The position numbers were made by a program, and so were the translations under genes. Below, piece after piece: positions 10,857-23,696 of a stretch of 64,000 nucleotides of DNA. The notes beneath the pieces were generated by a model, which saw only the letters and a program-made list of their open reading frames with translations, made no database searches and was not told the origin of the DNA. The DNA comes from Viscum album (Eukaryota > Streptophyta > Magnoliopsida > Santalales > Viscaceae), in assembly GCA_963277665.1 (NCBI GenBank), contig OY728143.1:237203591-237267590 (forward strand), in the 5' to 3' direction. Each line of letters starts with the position of its first letter. Position 1 is the stretch's first letter.

Positions 10857-11893
10857 GATGAGATTCATTTTCCATCGTATCCATTCAAGTATAATTATCA
10901 TTTGATGATTTAAAAATGATGTTTCAAGACTTGATACCATTCTGGATTTGAATAATATACAACCTATCCTTTACAAACATGGCTTATGTAACAAAACATA
11001 TAAAAGAAAATGAGTAAGTTAACACCCGAAACGACGATAATTTTAAGATATTATTATCAAATCAGTGTTAAAAGATCATATATGATATCATATTAATGTA
11101 TATGATTCTTGTATAATTTAATAACAATTATTTCACCATTATACAGGAGGTTAACCGACCCCAACAAAGGAAAAGTACAAGGTAAGGGTTATTTCACAAT
11201 CTCTTCATTATCCGAGGTTGTATTATACGTAATAATCTACTGGGATCTCTTTATAATCCACATCCATGTTTCTTCGAAATGTATTTCAAAACATTTTTAC
11301 TATTTACAAGAATATGGGTTAAAGTCATTTATACCCTTGTTTGACTTTTTATAAGAGGTTTATAAAGGAATCTTTCCGTCGTTTTCAAAACAAGGTCCTT
11401 TTTAACCTTTTCGACAGAATTGAGGTAAGAATGTTTTTTTTAACTTATACGGCGAGTGCGGTTATTTTACGCCGTTATAAAATCTTCAAAGCTTTCCTTA
11501 CAAGCTTATAAGAATATTTTCAAAGAAAATGTTTTATTTTATATGTATCTTAAATGATTTCAAAATAAAAGGAGATATTTCTTTAAAAAAAATTTGATTT
11601 CATCTACGTCAACATCCTTTGATGGATTTTAAGATTATTTGAAGTTGATTTATTATGATACAAAACTTCTATATTGTATTGAAGGTTTTGTGATATGTTT
11701 GACTATGGATGTTCTATTTTTATACCATTCATAGTTTATGGTGAAATTATTGACATTTCGTATGCTAGTTTTAATACGAATGTTTATGTTATGTTTAAAC
11801 CTTTTCATATGGGAATGCATTGGACTTAATAAGTGACTGGTGGAGCCCGCTATAGCTCCTCGATGCATCGGTAGGACTCATGATACAAACTAG

Positions 11894-11988
11894 TGTCTTG
11901 GCACAAGGCCTTGACAAAATCTTATTTGTAGTCTTGGCACAAGGCCTGGACAAAATCTTATTTGTAGTCTTGGCACGAGGCCTTGACT
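11894..11988 (+). repeat. 36-bp tandem repeat in E3 5' LTR
   Basis: About 2.6 copies of a 36-bp unit starting GTCTTGGCACAAGGCCTTGA, separated by CAAAATCTTATTTGTA. The 3' LTR carries the same array at 20524-20618. Confidence 0.8.
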
Positions 11989-12503
11989 ATGTGGTTATGA
12001 CAGTCTGGCATTATGCATTCCAACATTATGAAAATGGTTATTGATTTTTTCATTTGATTATTCAATTAGTAGAATATCCATGTGAATAAGTAAATGGCAT
12101 TATTTCATTTTACTTTTGCCATACTATGTTGAAGTTCAATTTTAAAAGGCTTTTGTTTTAGTAATTCATTGCCTTAAATGTTTATGCTTATTTTGAATGT
12201 TCCGCTATATTGTTATCCTTACTGGGCATTTGAGCTCACCCCTTTTCTATGTTTTATTTTTCCCAGGTAGTGAAGAAGTAAATTATGAATGACTTCCAGG
12301 GATATTAATAGTGTGGATATGAAGACTTTGTTGTTTTAGTAGTTTTTCACTTTGAAATGTAATGTAAAACTTTATGATTATATCTAGTGTTTCCAAGGCT
12401 ACTAAACCAATCGGTCTTTCGGGATTTGATCTTTCTTGTGATCATGCCAATGTTATGTAAGTAATGCACCGACTCTGGGTAGCTGGGGTCAGGGCGTTAC
12501 AGT

Positions 12504-12515
12504 TGGTATCAGAGG
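12504..12515 (+). other. E3 primer binding site (initiator tRNA-Met)
   Basis: TGGTATCAGAGG starts two bases after the 5' LTR and matches 11 of 12 bases of the usual plant site complementary to initiator tRNA-Met. It primes minus-strand DNA synthesis. The 500-bp leader to the gag ATG at 13002 holds no other recognisable element. Confidence 0.9.
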
Positions 12516-13001
12516 AAGTTTAGTACAAACCTTGGAAGCTAGATTTAGATAAACTCTGATTAGAGAACGTAGACCTAAGATGAACTTTGAGGATTAGTAT
12601 AGAAGAACTTCCTAGAATTTTGGTATTGTAGAGATTTTGTGAGTTTTCCGAGCAATACATCCCTGTCTGGATACGAGCAGGTAGAGGCTTCTCTGGCACA
12701 GATGTACCTAGGGGTAAAACCCGAAAACACCGCTTTGAGCTAGACTCGAACGGGAACTGGTGCACGACAACGGGCCTTGCTGCACTCTTGGTTACGACAC
12801 TCTCGGTGGATTTTCTTAGGATAACTCTCATTTTCTTTACAAATCATTTTGAAGGGATTATGAGTATATACTTCCTCAAAGAAAACATTCTTATGATTAT
12901 GGATTATATCCATTAATAGTTCAATTTATATAAGTGTTTTATAAGTATGGGATTATGTATTTTGATTCATAAACTGATCTAGTTTATGCCATTGTTTAGA
13001 A

Positions 13002-16000
13002 ATGGCGCCTAGTGGAAGAAATGGAAACCGTATCAATTCATGCACTCCATGTAGGGATTGCCCTCCTGCTCAAGATAATTATAGTGGGGCTGGTGATGCA
13101 ACTAGTACTGATCAGCTAATCACCATACTGGGACAACTTACTCAGGTTATGAATAATAACCTTACCCGTATGGAGCACCCTGATCCGCAGCGTGGAGGAT
13201 CAATGTTAGATCGATTCATGAGGCAACAACCACAAACGTTCAATGGGAATACAAATCCCTTAGTAGCTGAGCAATGGATATTTTCCCTAGAGAAAATATT
13301 TCAGGCTTTGGGGAGCAGTGAAAGGGAAAAAGTTATCATGGCAGTTTACCGCCTCACTGGAGATGCTGATCAATGGTGGTCATTGATTCAGAACATGAAG
13401 GAAGATGATGAAGTATCAAATATGGAATGGAGGGAGTTCAAAGATCTGTTTTTAGAAAAATACTTCCCTCACGACCATCGAGCAGATATGGAAAGGCAAT
13501 TTCTGAGTCTGAGACAGAAGGAGGATGAGAATGTCACAAAGTATGAGGCTAACTTTGCAAGGTTAGCGAGGTATGCTGGAGATTATATTCGCAACCCAAG
13601 AAGTAAGATTGATCGTTTCTTTGATGGGTTAAAACCATTTCTCCATCGAGCATTAGTCTCACAATCCTTTTCATCGTACGAAGACATTGTCTCATGTGCT
13701 ATCAAGACCGAAAAGGAATTCTCTAAGTCTTATGACTTTAAAGCAAAGCAAGAGAAGAAGAGACCTGCTGATCAATCTGGGAATGGAAATAAGAGGAAGA
13801 AAGGAAAGGTTGAATATCCATCATGTGGTAAATGCGGGAAGAAACATCCTGGTACTTGCTTGAAGGGAATGGGAGTCTGTTACAAGTGTGGTGAAAAAGG
13901 CCACCAAGCTCATGATTGCAAGGGGAAGAAGGAAGCTACCAACGTTCAGTGCAACAATTGCAGGGAGATGGGGCATTATGCAAATGCATGTCCTAAGCGT
14001 CAGGAGAACATACCTCAGAAAAGGCCAAGGGATCAAGGCCAGGCTTATGCTATCACTACTGCTGAGGTAGAAGCTCCGAAAGACGTGGTGGCAGGTAATT
14101 TAATGGTTTCCTCGAGTTTAGCAAATGCATTATTTGATTCTGGATCATCGCATTGTTTCATATATTCCCAGTTTGCTAAGAAAATTAGATATTTCCAATT
14201 TGATTTAATAAGGGAGTTGTCAGTTAAAACTCCTAAGGGAAGTATCGTTGCAACAATGTTTTGTGAATCAGTCCCCATTAGAGCACATAAATTTTATTTA
14301 TCTGCTGATTTCATCGTCATACCTATGATTGAGTTTGATATAATCCTCGGTATGGACTGGCTTTCGGACTATGATGCGAAGATTTATTGTAAGAATAAAG
14401 AGGTTACGATTCTTGATGATAATGATAAGGAACACCTTATTTTTAGAGAAGAATCGTCACCACCTAATTCTTATTTAGATCCACCCCCAGTAGCTCAACT
14501 TAATTCAATTATTGGGGAGGAAGAGAATGAAATAACTATCGGAGAGGAAAGGAATGTTCAAATAGAGGATGTACCTGTTGTGAAAGAATTTGTAGATGTA
14601 TTTCCGGAAGATTTACCTGGACATCCTCCAGAACGAGAAGTTGAGTTTTCCATTGATTTGATTCCTGGATCAAGGCCTATATCGAAGACCCCTTATAGAA
14701 TGGCCACTGTAGAGTTAGTCGAAATAAAGAAACAACTAGAGGAATTGAGTAATAAGGGATTTATTCTCCCTAGTGTTTCTCCATGGGGAGCCCCTGTTCT
14801 TTTAGTTAAAAAGAAATATGGATCTATGAGGTTATGTATCGACTACAGGGAGATCAATGCTATAACGATAAAGAACAAGTATCCCCTACCTCGTATTGAT
14901 GATTTATTTGACCAACTGCATGGAGCTCAATACTTTTCAAAGATTGACCTTCGATCTGGATACCATCAGTTGTGTGTGAAGAAGGAAGACATTCCGAAGA
15001 CAGCATTTCGAACCAGGTACGGGCATTACGAGTTTACTTTAATGCCATTTGGATTGACTAATGCACCCTCTGTATTCATGGATCTAATGAATAGAGTTTT
15101 CAAGGAGTATCTCGATGAATTTGTGGTGGTATTTATTGATGATATCTTGGTATACTCCAAAACCTACGAAGATCATGAAAATCACTTTCGCATTATCTTG
15201 AAGACTCTGAGGAGGCATGAATTATATGGGAAGTTTAGCAAGTGTGAATTCTGTCTTCAGGAGATTTCTTTTCATGGCCATATTGTCTCTAAAGATGGAA
15301 TCACTGTTGATCCTTCTAAGACCAAGGCAATCCAAGAATGGCCAGCACCTATGAGTATAACTGAGGTACGTAGTTTTATTGGTTTGGCAGGTTATTATCG
15401 ACGTTTCGTCCAGAATTTTGCCCGATTGGCTAACCCATTAACGAAGCTCACACGTAAAGGGGTTAAATTTGTTTGGACAAAAGAGTGTGAAGAATGATTC
15501 AAAGAACTGAAGAGCAGATTAGTCAATGATCCTATATTGACTCTACTATCGGGGAATGATGGGTTTGTTATTTATAGTGATGCATCGAAGAAAGGACTTG
15601 GCTGTGTCCTTATGCAGAATGATAGAGTTGTTGCCTATGCATCACGACAGTTGAAAATTCATGAACAAAACTATCCTACTCATGATCTCGAGTTAGCAGC
15701 AGTGATCTTTTCTTTGAAGATATGGAGGCACTACCTCTATGGTGAAAAATGTGAGATTTATACTGATCACAAGAGTTTGAAGTATATTTTCTCACAAAAA
15801 GAACTCAACATGAGGCAAAGGAGATGGCTTGAATTACTCAAGGATTATGATTGTAAGATACACTACCACCCAGGGAAAGCAAACAAGGTGGCAGATGCTT
15901 TGAGCAGAAAAGACCATGGTGTTTTGAACATGATGAGAATTGAAAGGGATCCAATTTTCATGGATCTAGTGAGGATGGACATGGGAATAACCAGGGAAGG

Positions 16001-17468
16001 TGAAACATCAATGCTTTTTCAAATGGTTTCCAAACCATCTTTACTAGAAAGGATTAAGAGTTCTCAGACCGATGATGAAGAATTTCAGAAGAAGATTAAA
16101 GCTGTGAATGATGGGAGATTGAGAGGCTTTGTGTATGAAGATGGAATTTTGAAATTCGGGAAGAGACTTTGTGTTCCCAATATACCTGATCTAAAAAGGG
16201 AATTGCTGGATGATTCTCATAGTTCCAATTTCTCTATACACCCTAGGAGCACCAAAATGTACAGAGATTTGAAGGAACATTTTTGGTGGGACAACATGAA
16301 GAGGGAGATTGCTGATTTTGTGTCAAGATGTATGGTTTGTCAACAAGTGAAAGCTGGAAGGCAACAGCCTGGAGGAGTCATGCAACCTCTTCCCATACCG
16401 GAGTGGAAATGGGACAATATTACGATGGACTTTGTCATGGGGCTACCAAAGACTCCTAGAAGGAATGATGCAATATGGGTTATTGTTGATCGTCTTACCA
16501 AGTCAGCACATTTTCTTGCTATACGAGAAGATCTACCCCTGGAACGTCTAGCAAGACTATATATTAATGAAGTTGTGAGACTTCATGGAGTACCCTTATC
16601 AATAGTTTCTGATCGTGATCCTCGTTTTACTTCAAGATTTTGGAAAAGTCTTCAGAAATCCCTGGATACTGAACTTCATTTGAGCACTGCTTACCACCCT
16701 CAGACAGACGGACAATCAGAACGGACTATTCAGACCTTAGAAGACATGTTGAGATCTTGCTCACTTGATTTTCAGGGTATGTGGGATCAATATTTACCAC
16801 TGGTAGAATTTTCCTATAACAATAGCTTCCATTCGAGTATTCAGATGGCACCATATGAAGCGTTATACGGAAAGAGATGTCGTACACCAACCTGTTGGGA
16901 TGACGTTGGTGAAAGAAAACTTGTAGGCCCAGAATTGGTGGAGGAAACGGTGGAAAAGGTGAAGGTAATCCAAAATCACATCAAAGCAGCTCAAAGTAGG
17001 CAGAAGAGCTATGCCGATAATCGAAGGAAGGATTTGGAATTTCAAGTCAGTGATCATGTTTTCCTAAAGGTATCTCCGTGGAAGGGAGTCATACGTTTTG
17101 GTAAGAAAGGTAAATTGAGTCCCAGGTACATCGGACCTTTCGAAATTATAGAACGAATTGGGGCTGTAGCTTACCGATTGGCAATGCCGCCAAGTCTCTC
17201 CAAAGTTCACGATGTGTTCCACGTATCTCTATTGAGGAAATACATGCCCGATCCAACGCATGTACTCACCTTTGAGGAATTAGAACTAGAACCCGATCTT
17301 TCCTATTGTGAAGAGCCCATCAGGATTCTTGATACGAGAGAACAAGTACTGAGAAACCGGACGACGCGTCTGGTAAAAGTTTTGTGGAGAAACCATAAGA
17401 TGGAAGAGGCAACGTGGGAACCCGAGGAACTTATGATGAAGAACCACCCGAGTCTTTTTATGCAGTAA
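13002..17468 (+). pseudogene. E3 gag-pol polyprotein, one in-frame stop
   Basis: One reading frame encodes gag, protease, RT, RNase H and integrase, broken only by a TGA at 15495-15497 between RT and RNase H. Gag domain at residues ~80-205. Two CCHC knuckles at ~293-306 and ~318-331 ([14 protein letters not shown]), preceded by a Cys-rich [12 protein letters not shown]. Protease active site DSG at 379. RT spans ~530-800 with the catalytic FIDD at 711-714 intact. After the stop the frame continues with RNase H (YSDAS, LELAAV, YTDHKS), integrase zinc finger (H-x6-H, C-x2-C), a core with all three acidic residues in [15 protein letters not shown] and QSERTIQ, and a chromodomain-like tail ([19 protein letters not shown]). 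The ATG at 13002 is the first in frame. A full product would need readthrough or an intact sister copy. Confidence 0.95.
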
Positions 17469-17500
17469 TACCCTAGAAATTTCGAGGATGCAATTATTTG

Positions 17501-17513
17501 AAGGAGGGGAGAA
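17501..17513 (+). other. E3 polypurine tract
   Basis: AAGGAGGGGAGAA directly before the 3' LTR: the RNase-H-resistant primer for plus-strand synthesis. It lies 33 bp after the gag-pol stop. Confidence 0.9.
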
Positions 17514-20500
17514 TGTAACACCCCAAGCTTCTACGGTACGCTTCTCTTTGAATAATGTGATAGCGTGTGTTGTACGCAACACCGAGTTCTAACACACCAT
17601 AACTAATCAAACTAGCCGTTATGAATAGTAATACCTACTTTTTGAAATCATATATATTTTATATTTCAAAATGGACTTCATTTTTGGATTCAGAATATTG
17701 AAATTAGCCTAGGGTGAAATTTTGGTACTTTTCGGATAACTTTTATATTTTGATGAATAGTGAAAATTACTAAATTTTAATTAAAAAAAACTTTTTTAAT
17801 CAAAATAATTAATATTGATAAATTATTAATTTGAGTGTTTTTAAAGTATATTTAGAATATATTTTTACCATTTAATTTAATTTTTGTCATTGGACATAAT
17901 TTTACAATTAAATCGAACATAAACAAGTGTCAATCTTTTGATAGTTATTACCTCTTAAAAACACGCTTTTTGTTTTGACAGCGGGAATTAATTTTAATTT
18001 AATTTCTGCCACTTCTGTGTTTTGAATTTAGGAAAATGGATTCCATATTTGGAATCAGGATGTTCAAATTGTGTAAATAGGTAACTTTTATTTTTGAATA
18101 GTTACTGTGGTAAATATTTTATTTACCATGGTTAAAGGGTAAATCCGGTAAATAAGGGTTAAAAAATAATATTATAATAATACAAAATTACCCTAAAACG
18201 TGTCCTAACCTTATTGGTGGACACATACCCGACCATGGGCATCCTTGGGTCAATTTGGGCTCCCCTTGGAGCCACTTGTATGTGGTAGGGACACATTATA
18301 TTAATAATGTTAAAATAAAAATAAAAAATGCATAAGCTTACATCTTTTAGAAGAACAATTTTTACATAGGGTTATACATGTTGTATTTTCGATTATAAAT
18401 ATTAATTAGAAAGCTAAAAAGATTTCCTACATGATGATATTTTATTTATAATTTTTAGACATCAAATAAGTTAAATTATTAATGACACAATAATGATGCA
18501 ATGTTTACCTCATTAATAAATCATTGAAATAAATAATATTATAATGATTAAAATATTATCTCAAACCTGTCCAATTCTTATTGGTTGATGTTATTTAGAA
18601 TATGAGTCATCTTATCTTCGACCTAAATGATTTTTGGACCATTATAAACCGAATATAATTATATTATAAAGTAATATGTTCACTCTTTCCTAAAGAGCCC
18701 CTCCTCTCCCTTATAAAAGGAGACCACTTATTCTCATTCCTCACACCTCGCAAGCCACTTGGATCGTCCAAACTCTGCCCAACTAAGCTCCCCACATCCC
18801 TCTCCTCCTCCTTGAAGCTTCCCCTTAGGCAGAAAGCATTTCAACAAGTCCTTTGGTTCCAACCAAAGTGAGTTTCCTAAATTAAAGGTAACGATTTCTC
18901 TTAAATTATTTTCATTTATTTTGCTTCTCCAACCCCCAAACTCTTTTTATTTCCTTTCTTTTGTAACAACACCAGTATCCTCAATATACTAGGATGTTGT
19001 TATAATATGGATTCAAACTACACATACACACAACTCCATCTAATGGATGATAAACATAATGCTTCTGTGGATGGCAAACTAATGCCTCAAGAAACGATGA
19101 TTGTTCAAATACATCTTACAGCCTCTCATGGTGGCCATTATGAGGGAACTGTAATTAAATATGATATTAATGATATATATTTTATATATAAGCTTCTGTA
19201 ATTCCATTTTATTTCATACCATTATTCGTTTCATGTTGTATATACATACGATAATTTCATTTGAGGAAGTGCGGACTACCGCCCCCTTAAAATGATATGA
19301 CTCGTTCATACCACACATGGAACGTATAAAGGATGGTGTTAATGAACTTAAGTAACATGTATAAAATATTATATTATACTGGAATAGTAATATACCTATG
19401 TATCATTGGTATTCGATTCTTTTAAAATAAAAATTAAATGGAAGTAGCGTTCGTGCGTACGTACGGACTACCGTCTCCACGAACGCGATGAGATTCATTT
19501 TCCATCGTATCCATTCAAGTATAATTATCATTTTATGATTTAAAAATGATGTTTAAAGACTTGATACCATTCTGGATTTGAATAATATACAACTTATCCT
19601 TTACAAACATGGCTTATGTAACAAAACATATAAAAGAAAATGAGTAAGTTAACACCCGAAACGACGATAATTTTAAGATATTATTATCAAATCAGTGTTA
19701 AAAGATCATATATGATATCATATTCATGTATATGATTCTTGTATAATTTAATAACAATTATTTCACCATTATACAGGAGGTTAACCGACCCCAACAAAGG
19801 AAAAGTACAAGGTAAGGGTTATTTCACAATCTCTTCATTATCCGAGGTTGTATTATACGTAATAATCTACTGGGATCTCTTTATCATCCACATCCATGTT
19901 TCTTCGAAATGTATTTCAAAACATTTTTACTATTTACAAGAATATGGGTTAAAGTCATTTATACCCTTGTTTGACTTTTTATAAGAGGTTTATAAAGGAA
20001 TCTTTCCGTCGTTTTCAAAACAAGGTCCTTTTTAACCTTTTCGACAGAATTGAGGTAAGAATGTTTTTTTTAACTTATACGGCGGGTGCGGTTATTTTAC
20101 GCCATTATAAAATCTTCAAATCTTTCCTTACAAGCTTATAAGAATATTTTCAAAGAAAATGTTTTATTTTATATGGATCTTAAATGATTTCAAAATAAAA
20201 GGAGATATTTCTTTAAAAAAAAATTGATTTCATCTACGTCAACATCCTTTGATAGATTTTAAGATTATTTGAAGTTGATTTATTATGATACAAAAATTCT
20301 ATATTGTATTGAAGGTTTTGTGATATGTTTTACTATGGATGTGCTATTTTTATACCATTCATAGTTTATGGTGAAATTATTGACATTTCGTATGCTAGTT
20401 TTAATACGAATGTTTATGTTATGTTTAAACCTTTTCATATGGGAATGCATTGGACTTAATAAGTGACGGGTGGAGCCCGCTATAGCTCCTCGATGCATCG

Positions 20501-21131
20501 GTAGGTCTCATGAGACAAACTAGTGTCTTGGCACAAGGCCTTGGCAAAATCTTATTTGTAGTCTTGGCACAAGGCCTTGACAAAATCTTATTTGTAGTCT
20601 TGGCACGTGGCCTTGACTATGTGGTTATGACAGTCTGGCATTATGCATTCCAACATTATGAAAATGGTTATTGATTTTTGCATGTGATTATTCGATTAGT
20701 AGAATATCCATGTGAATAAGTAAATGGCATTATTTCATTTTACTTTTTCAATACTATGTTGAAGTTCAATTTTAAAAGGCTTTTGTTTTAGTAATTCATT
20801 GCCTTAAATGTTTATGCTTATTTTGAATGTTCCGCTATATTGTTATCCTTACTAGGAATTTGAGCTCACCCCTTTTCTATGTTTTATTTTTCCCAGGTAG
20901 TGAAGAAGTAAATTATGAATGACTTGCAGGGATATTAATAGTGTGGATATGAAGACTTTGTTGTTGTAGTAGTTTTTCACTTTGAAATGTAATGTAAAAC
21001 TTTATAATTATATCTAGTGTTTCCAAGGCTACTAAACCAATCGGTCTTTCGGGATTTGATATTTCTTGTGATCATGCCAATGTTATGTAAGTAATGCACC
21101 GACTCTGGGTAGCTGGGGTCGGGGCGTTACA
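17514..21131 (+). repeat. E3 3' LTR (3618 bp)
   Basis: Matches 8884-12501 over its full length with scattered single-base differences (roughly 1-1.5%). It carries the same TATA box (18712), hairpin (19447-19486) and tandem repeat (20524-20618). It is followed by the target duplication GTTCT at 21132-21136. Confidence 0.95.
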
Positions 21132-21136
21132 GTTCT

Positions 21137-22257
21137 GACATGCTGATATGTTGTAGAATTCTATCCAACTAGATCTTGAGGTATACATTGGCTGATACGC
21201 GATGTTATACTTTTTGATTTACACAGGGTTGTGAGTACCTAGTGTAATATACTATAGTGAGAATGGACATAAGGGCTTCTCCATAGTTTCTTTTATAATA
21301 TTACGATGTGAGACCACATGGGGAATTGATGATGAGTGCTTCCTAAAATAGTCTGTAGTTCCTCAACATGGGCCACATTGGGAATGTGATGTAAGTGCTT
21401 CCTTATAGTGCATTTAGTACCAATACTAGACTATAAGGGGAATTGACTCTGGGTTCTTCCTCAGAGAGTCTATACATTAGCTGATCTAGAGGGGTGAGAC
21501 CGTTTGTGCTCCCCATAGGGTTGGTTGTATCTGTTTGGTAGGACAAGTAGGGATAGGCTGTGGGTACTTCCTAGAGGGTTACCTGTTGTTATTTTCTCGT
21601 TTGATTAATTGTTTTTTTGATATCTGAAACTGTGGACTGTTACTATTGAGTACATAATTGTTTATTTCTTTATGCACTTTTACATTCCATTTATTCACTA
21701 ACTGTTAGACACAGATCGTGTGGTGGTTTCCTAATGGGATTCGTCTCACAACATGTTTGGGACATGCATTTGGTCCCAAATCGATTATATTATTGCCGGT
21801 ATAGACAAGGGAAAGCACCCTTACAATTCAGGTACTTTATTGCATTGGAGTTGGAGAGCCAGGGACCATGATGGGGCTTGCGATGTTTAGGAGTTGTTTA
21901 ACTGTTTTACTTTTGTACATTGGTTTAGTATTAAATTATGCATTGTGACATGTTTGGATGTTTTCCTTGACATATGTGTATCATGAATCATTTATATATA
22001 TATATATATATGCTCTAGTTGTTTTTTTATCAGTTTTCCACTATTACTGTAGTTGGGTATTATTACATTTTCCGCTATTTTATATCTGTTTACTTCTGTT
22101 GTGTACTCTACTAATGAGGGCATAGTTTCCCCACTATCACACCCAAGGCCCTCGCTGCTAGTTGGCAGCCTCTGGTTTTCAAGGAATTGTGATTGAGGCC
22201 ATGTGACCAACGGGGTACAGGGAACCTCTAGGTGGCTTCCAGAACCAGGAATTTACA
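21137..22257 (+). repeat. E2 5' LTR, second fragment (right of the E3 insertion)
   Basis: Continues the E2 LTR after E3 and aligns with 29221-30334 at roughly 80% identity. It ends TTTACA before a primer-site remnant. It contains a (TA)n run at 21993-22011, also present in the 3' LTR (30074-30091), and repeated GAGTGCTTCCT-type motifs at about 21330-21560. Confidence 0.85.
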
Positions 22258-23696
22258 AAGTTGTATCAGAGGACTTATTTTCTCTTGACATACTGTTTGG
22301 TTCCATTATCCAAGGATAGGAAGGAATGGGTACTTGGTAATAAGTTGTGGTCGTGATTAGATAACCCGTGTACATGGAAAAGAAAATCTACCTCATTTAT
22401 TGCAAATTATCTTGTTTTGAAATTTTATTGTTGATTAGATTTTCACCGTTGGGTGAGTCAAATGTTTGGTACTATTACGGTTAATGTTATTGGGGATTTA
22501 CTTCTATCGCAACCCCAAGAGATGAGGTTATTCCATCTCATTCATCATATAGACACTTTTTATAAATTACATGTCATGCATTCTTGCTATGCCATTTTTG
22601 ATGCATTAGTGAATGCATGTTGTTGTGATTAATGTTGTGTAGAATATGGATGATGTTCTAATATATGCCTTGATAAAATACCTTCTTCTTATTATAGAAT
22701 TGATTGTGTAAGGCTTTGTTTTAATGAATTACAAATTTTGGTTCTTGAGGTTTTATGGGCCATATCCTTCAAGGATCATTTCAGTTTTTTCTGGGTTTCA
22801 GAGTAGTTTCTGAGGGTTACTGTTCGGAAAAACCCAGAATAAATTACATTTAGTTTTTTCTACATGAAATGTGCTCTTCATCTCGAGAAGAAATATTTTT
22901 TCATAAGTACACGCAGTTTACTTTATGTATAAGTTGTGTAGTATCTCACCGTGTTGTAGGTCGTGTGGGCAGAGACACAGGATAGAAAGAAATCTTGTGG
23001 GAACACACCGTGCACCTATTGTGCACACCATGTTGTTCAGAACCTGTATCCTTCCATGTAATTAACAACATGGATGGATAAAACATAAGCTAAACATGCC
23101 ATGTAGTGTAATCCTAGGAACCCCACAGTGTATCTAAAAACATGGGTAAGTGGAGTCTCTTTTTATACACACCATGTACACCTTGAACATGATTTGTATT
23201 CTTCCCCAGGTACCCAGCCGTGTCACTAATGACACTGGTAGGTGTTATCCTTTCATGTACATGTTGTTTCCACCTTGAACGTGCCATGTAGTGTGAGTAG
23301 TGTGTCAGGTCCTATCACTAACAACATGGGCTAGGGGAATCTTGTATAATACAAGTCATGTCTTCCGAGAATATGCCGTATAATATTATCATGGGAGAGT
23401 TGTGTGTCTTAGCTATATTGAAGGACTTGGGCATAGGAAAATGATTCAAGTACACGACATGTGTTAGGATGAAACACAGTGTGGTTTGGGTGTTACATGA
23501 CCAATTTTGGAAGAAGTACACGCCCATGTGAATGAATGATGGGAAGACACTGTGTTAGACTTGTACATGCCGTGTAGTCATGTTTTGTAAAACATGAATG
23601 ATTTCATTATCTTGTTACCTTCTTAAAATTCTAGTTTTCAGTCTATGATAATGTTGATCTAAGGTGTTCTTTTTACCTTGCAGATTCATGCCACTT
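22258..23696 (+). other. E2 primer-site remnant and noncoding leader
   Basis: TTGTATCAGAGGA at 22261-22273 is a decayed initiator-tRNA(Met) primer site. The following 1.4 kb has no gene. Between about 23020 and 23590 it shows a scattered degenerate repeat around ACATGCCATGTAGTGT (near 23093, 23279 and 23566, with weaker copies between), a near-palindromic motif. Confidence 0.6.

Larger units (their letters stand above)
8884..12501 (+). repeat. E3 5' LTR (3618 bp)
   Basis: Ends TGTAAC...GTTACA; the same length as the 3' LTR. It carries a TATA box (10082), a 9-bp-stem hairpin (10817-10856) and a 36-bp tandem repeat (11894-11988). Small open frames inside (10377-10571, 11109-11354) are not supported as genes: in the first, all five differences between the two LTR copies change the amino acid. 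Confidence 0.95.
8884..21131 (+). mobile_element. E3: young, nearly intact chromovirus-type Ty3/gypsy retrotransposon
   Basis: Complete structure: 5' LTR 8884-12501, primer site, leader, gag-pol 13002-17468, polypurine tract, 3' LTR 17514-21131. Both LTRs are 3618 bp, start TGTAACACCCC and end GTTACA. They differ at about 8 sites in the first 600 bp, so insertion was recent. The flanks carry the 5-bp duplication GTTCT (8879-8883 and 21132-21136). The other LTR of the host element (around 29216) shows GTTCT once, giving the empty site. The large LTRs, tRNA-Met primer site and chromodomain-like C-terminus fit the Tekay/Del type of chromovirus. Confidence 0.95.

Noticed and set aside
11109..11354. 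81-codon ORF in both E3 LTRs (second copy 19739-19984)
   Set aside because: Identity of the two proteins only reflects the recent common origin of the LTRs; no known motif and low-complexity composition.
13002..17468. Possibility that the TGA in E3 is a programmed readthrough or selenocysteine codon
   Set aside because: It falls between RT and RNase H in a conserved segment where related polyproteins are continuous; a simple nonsense mutation explains it.
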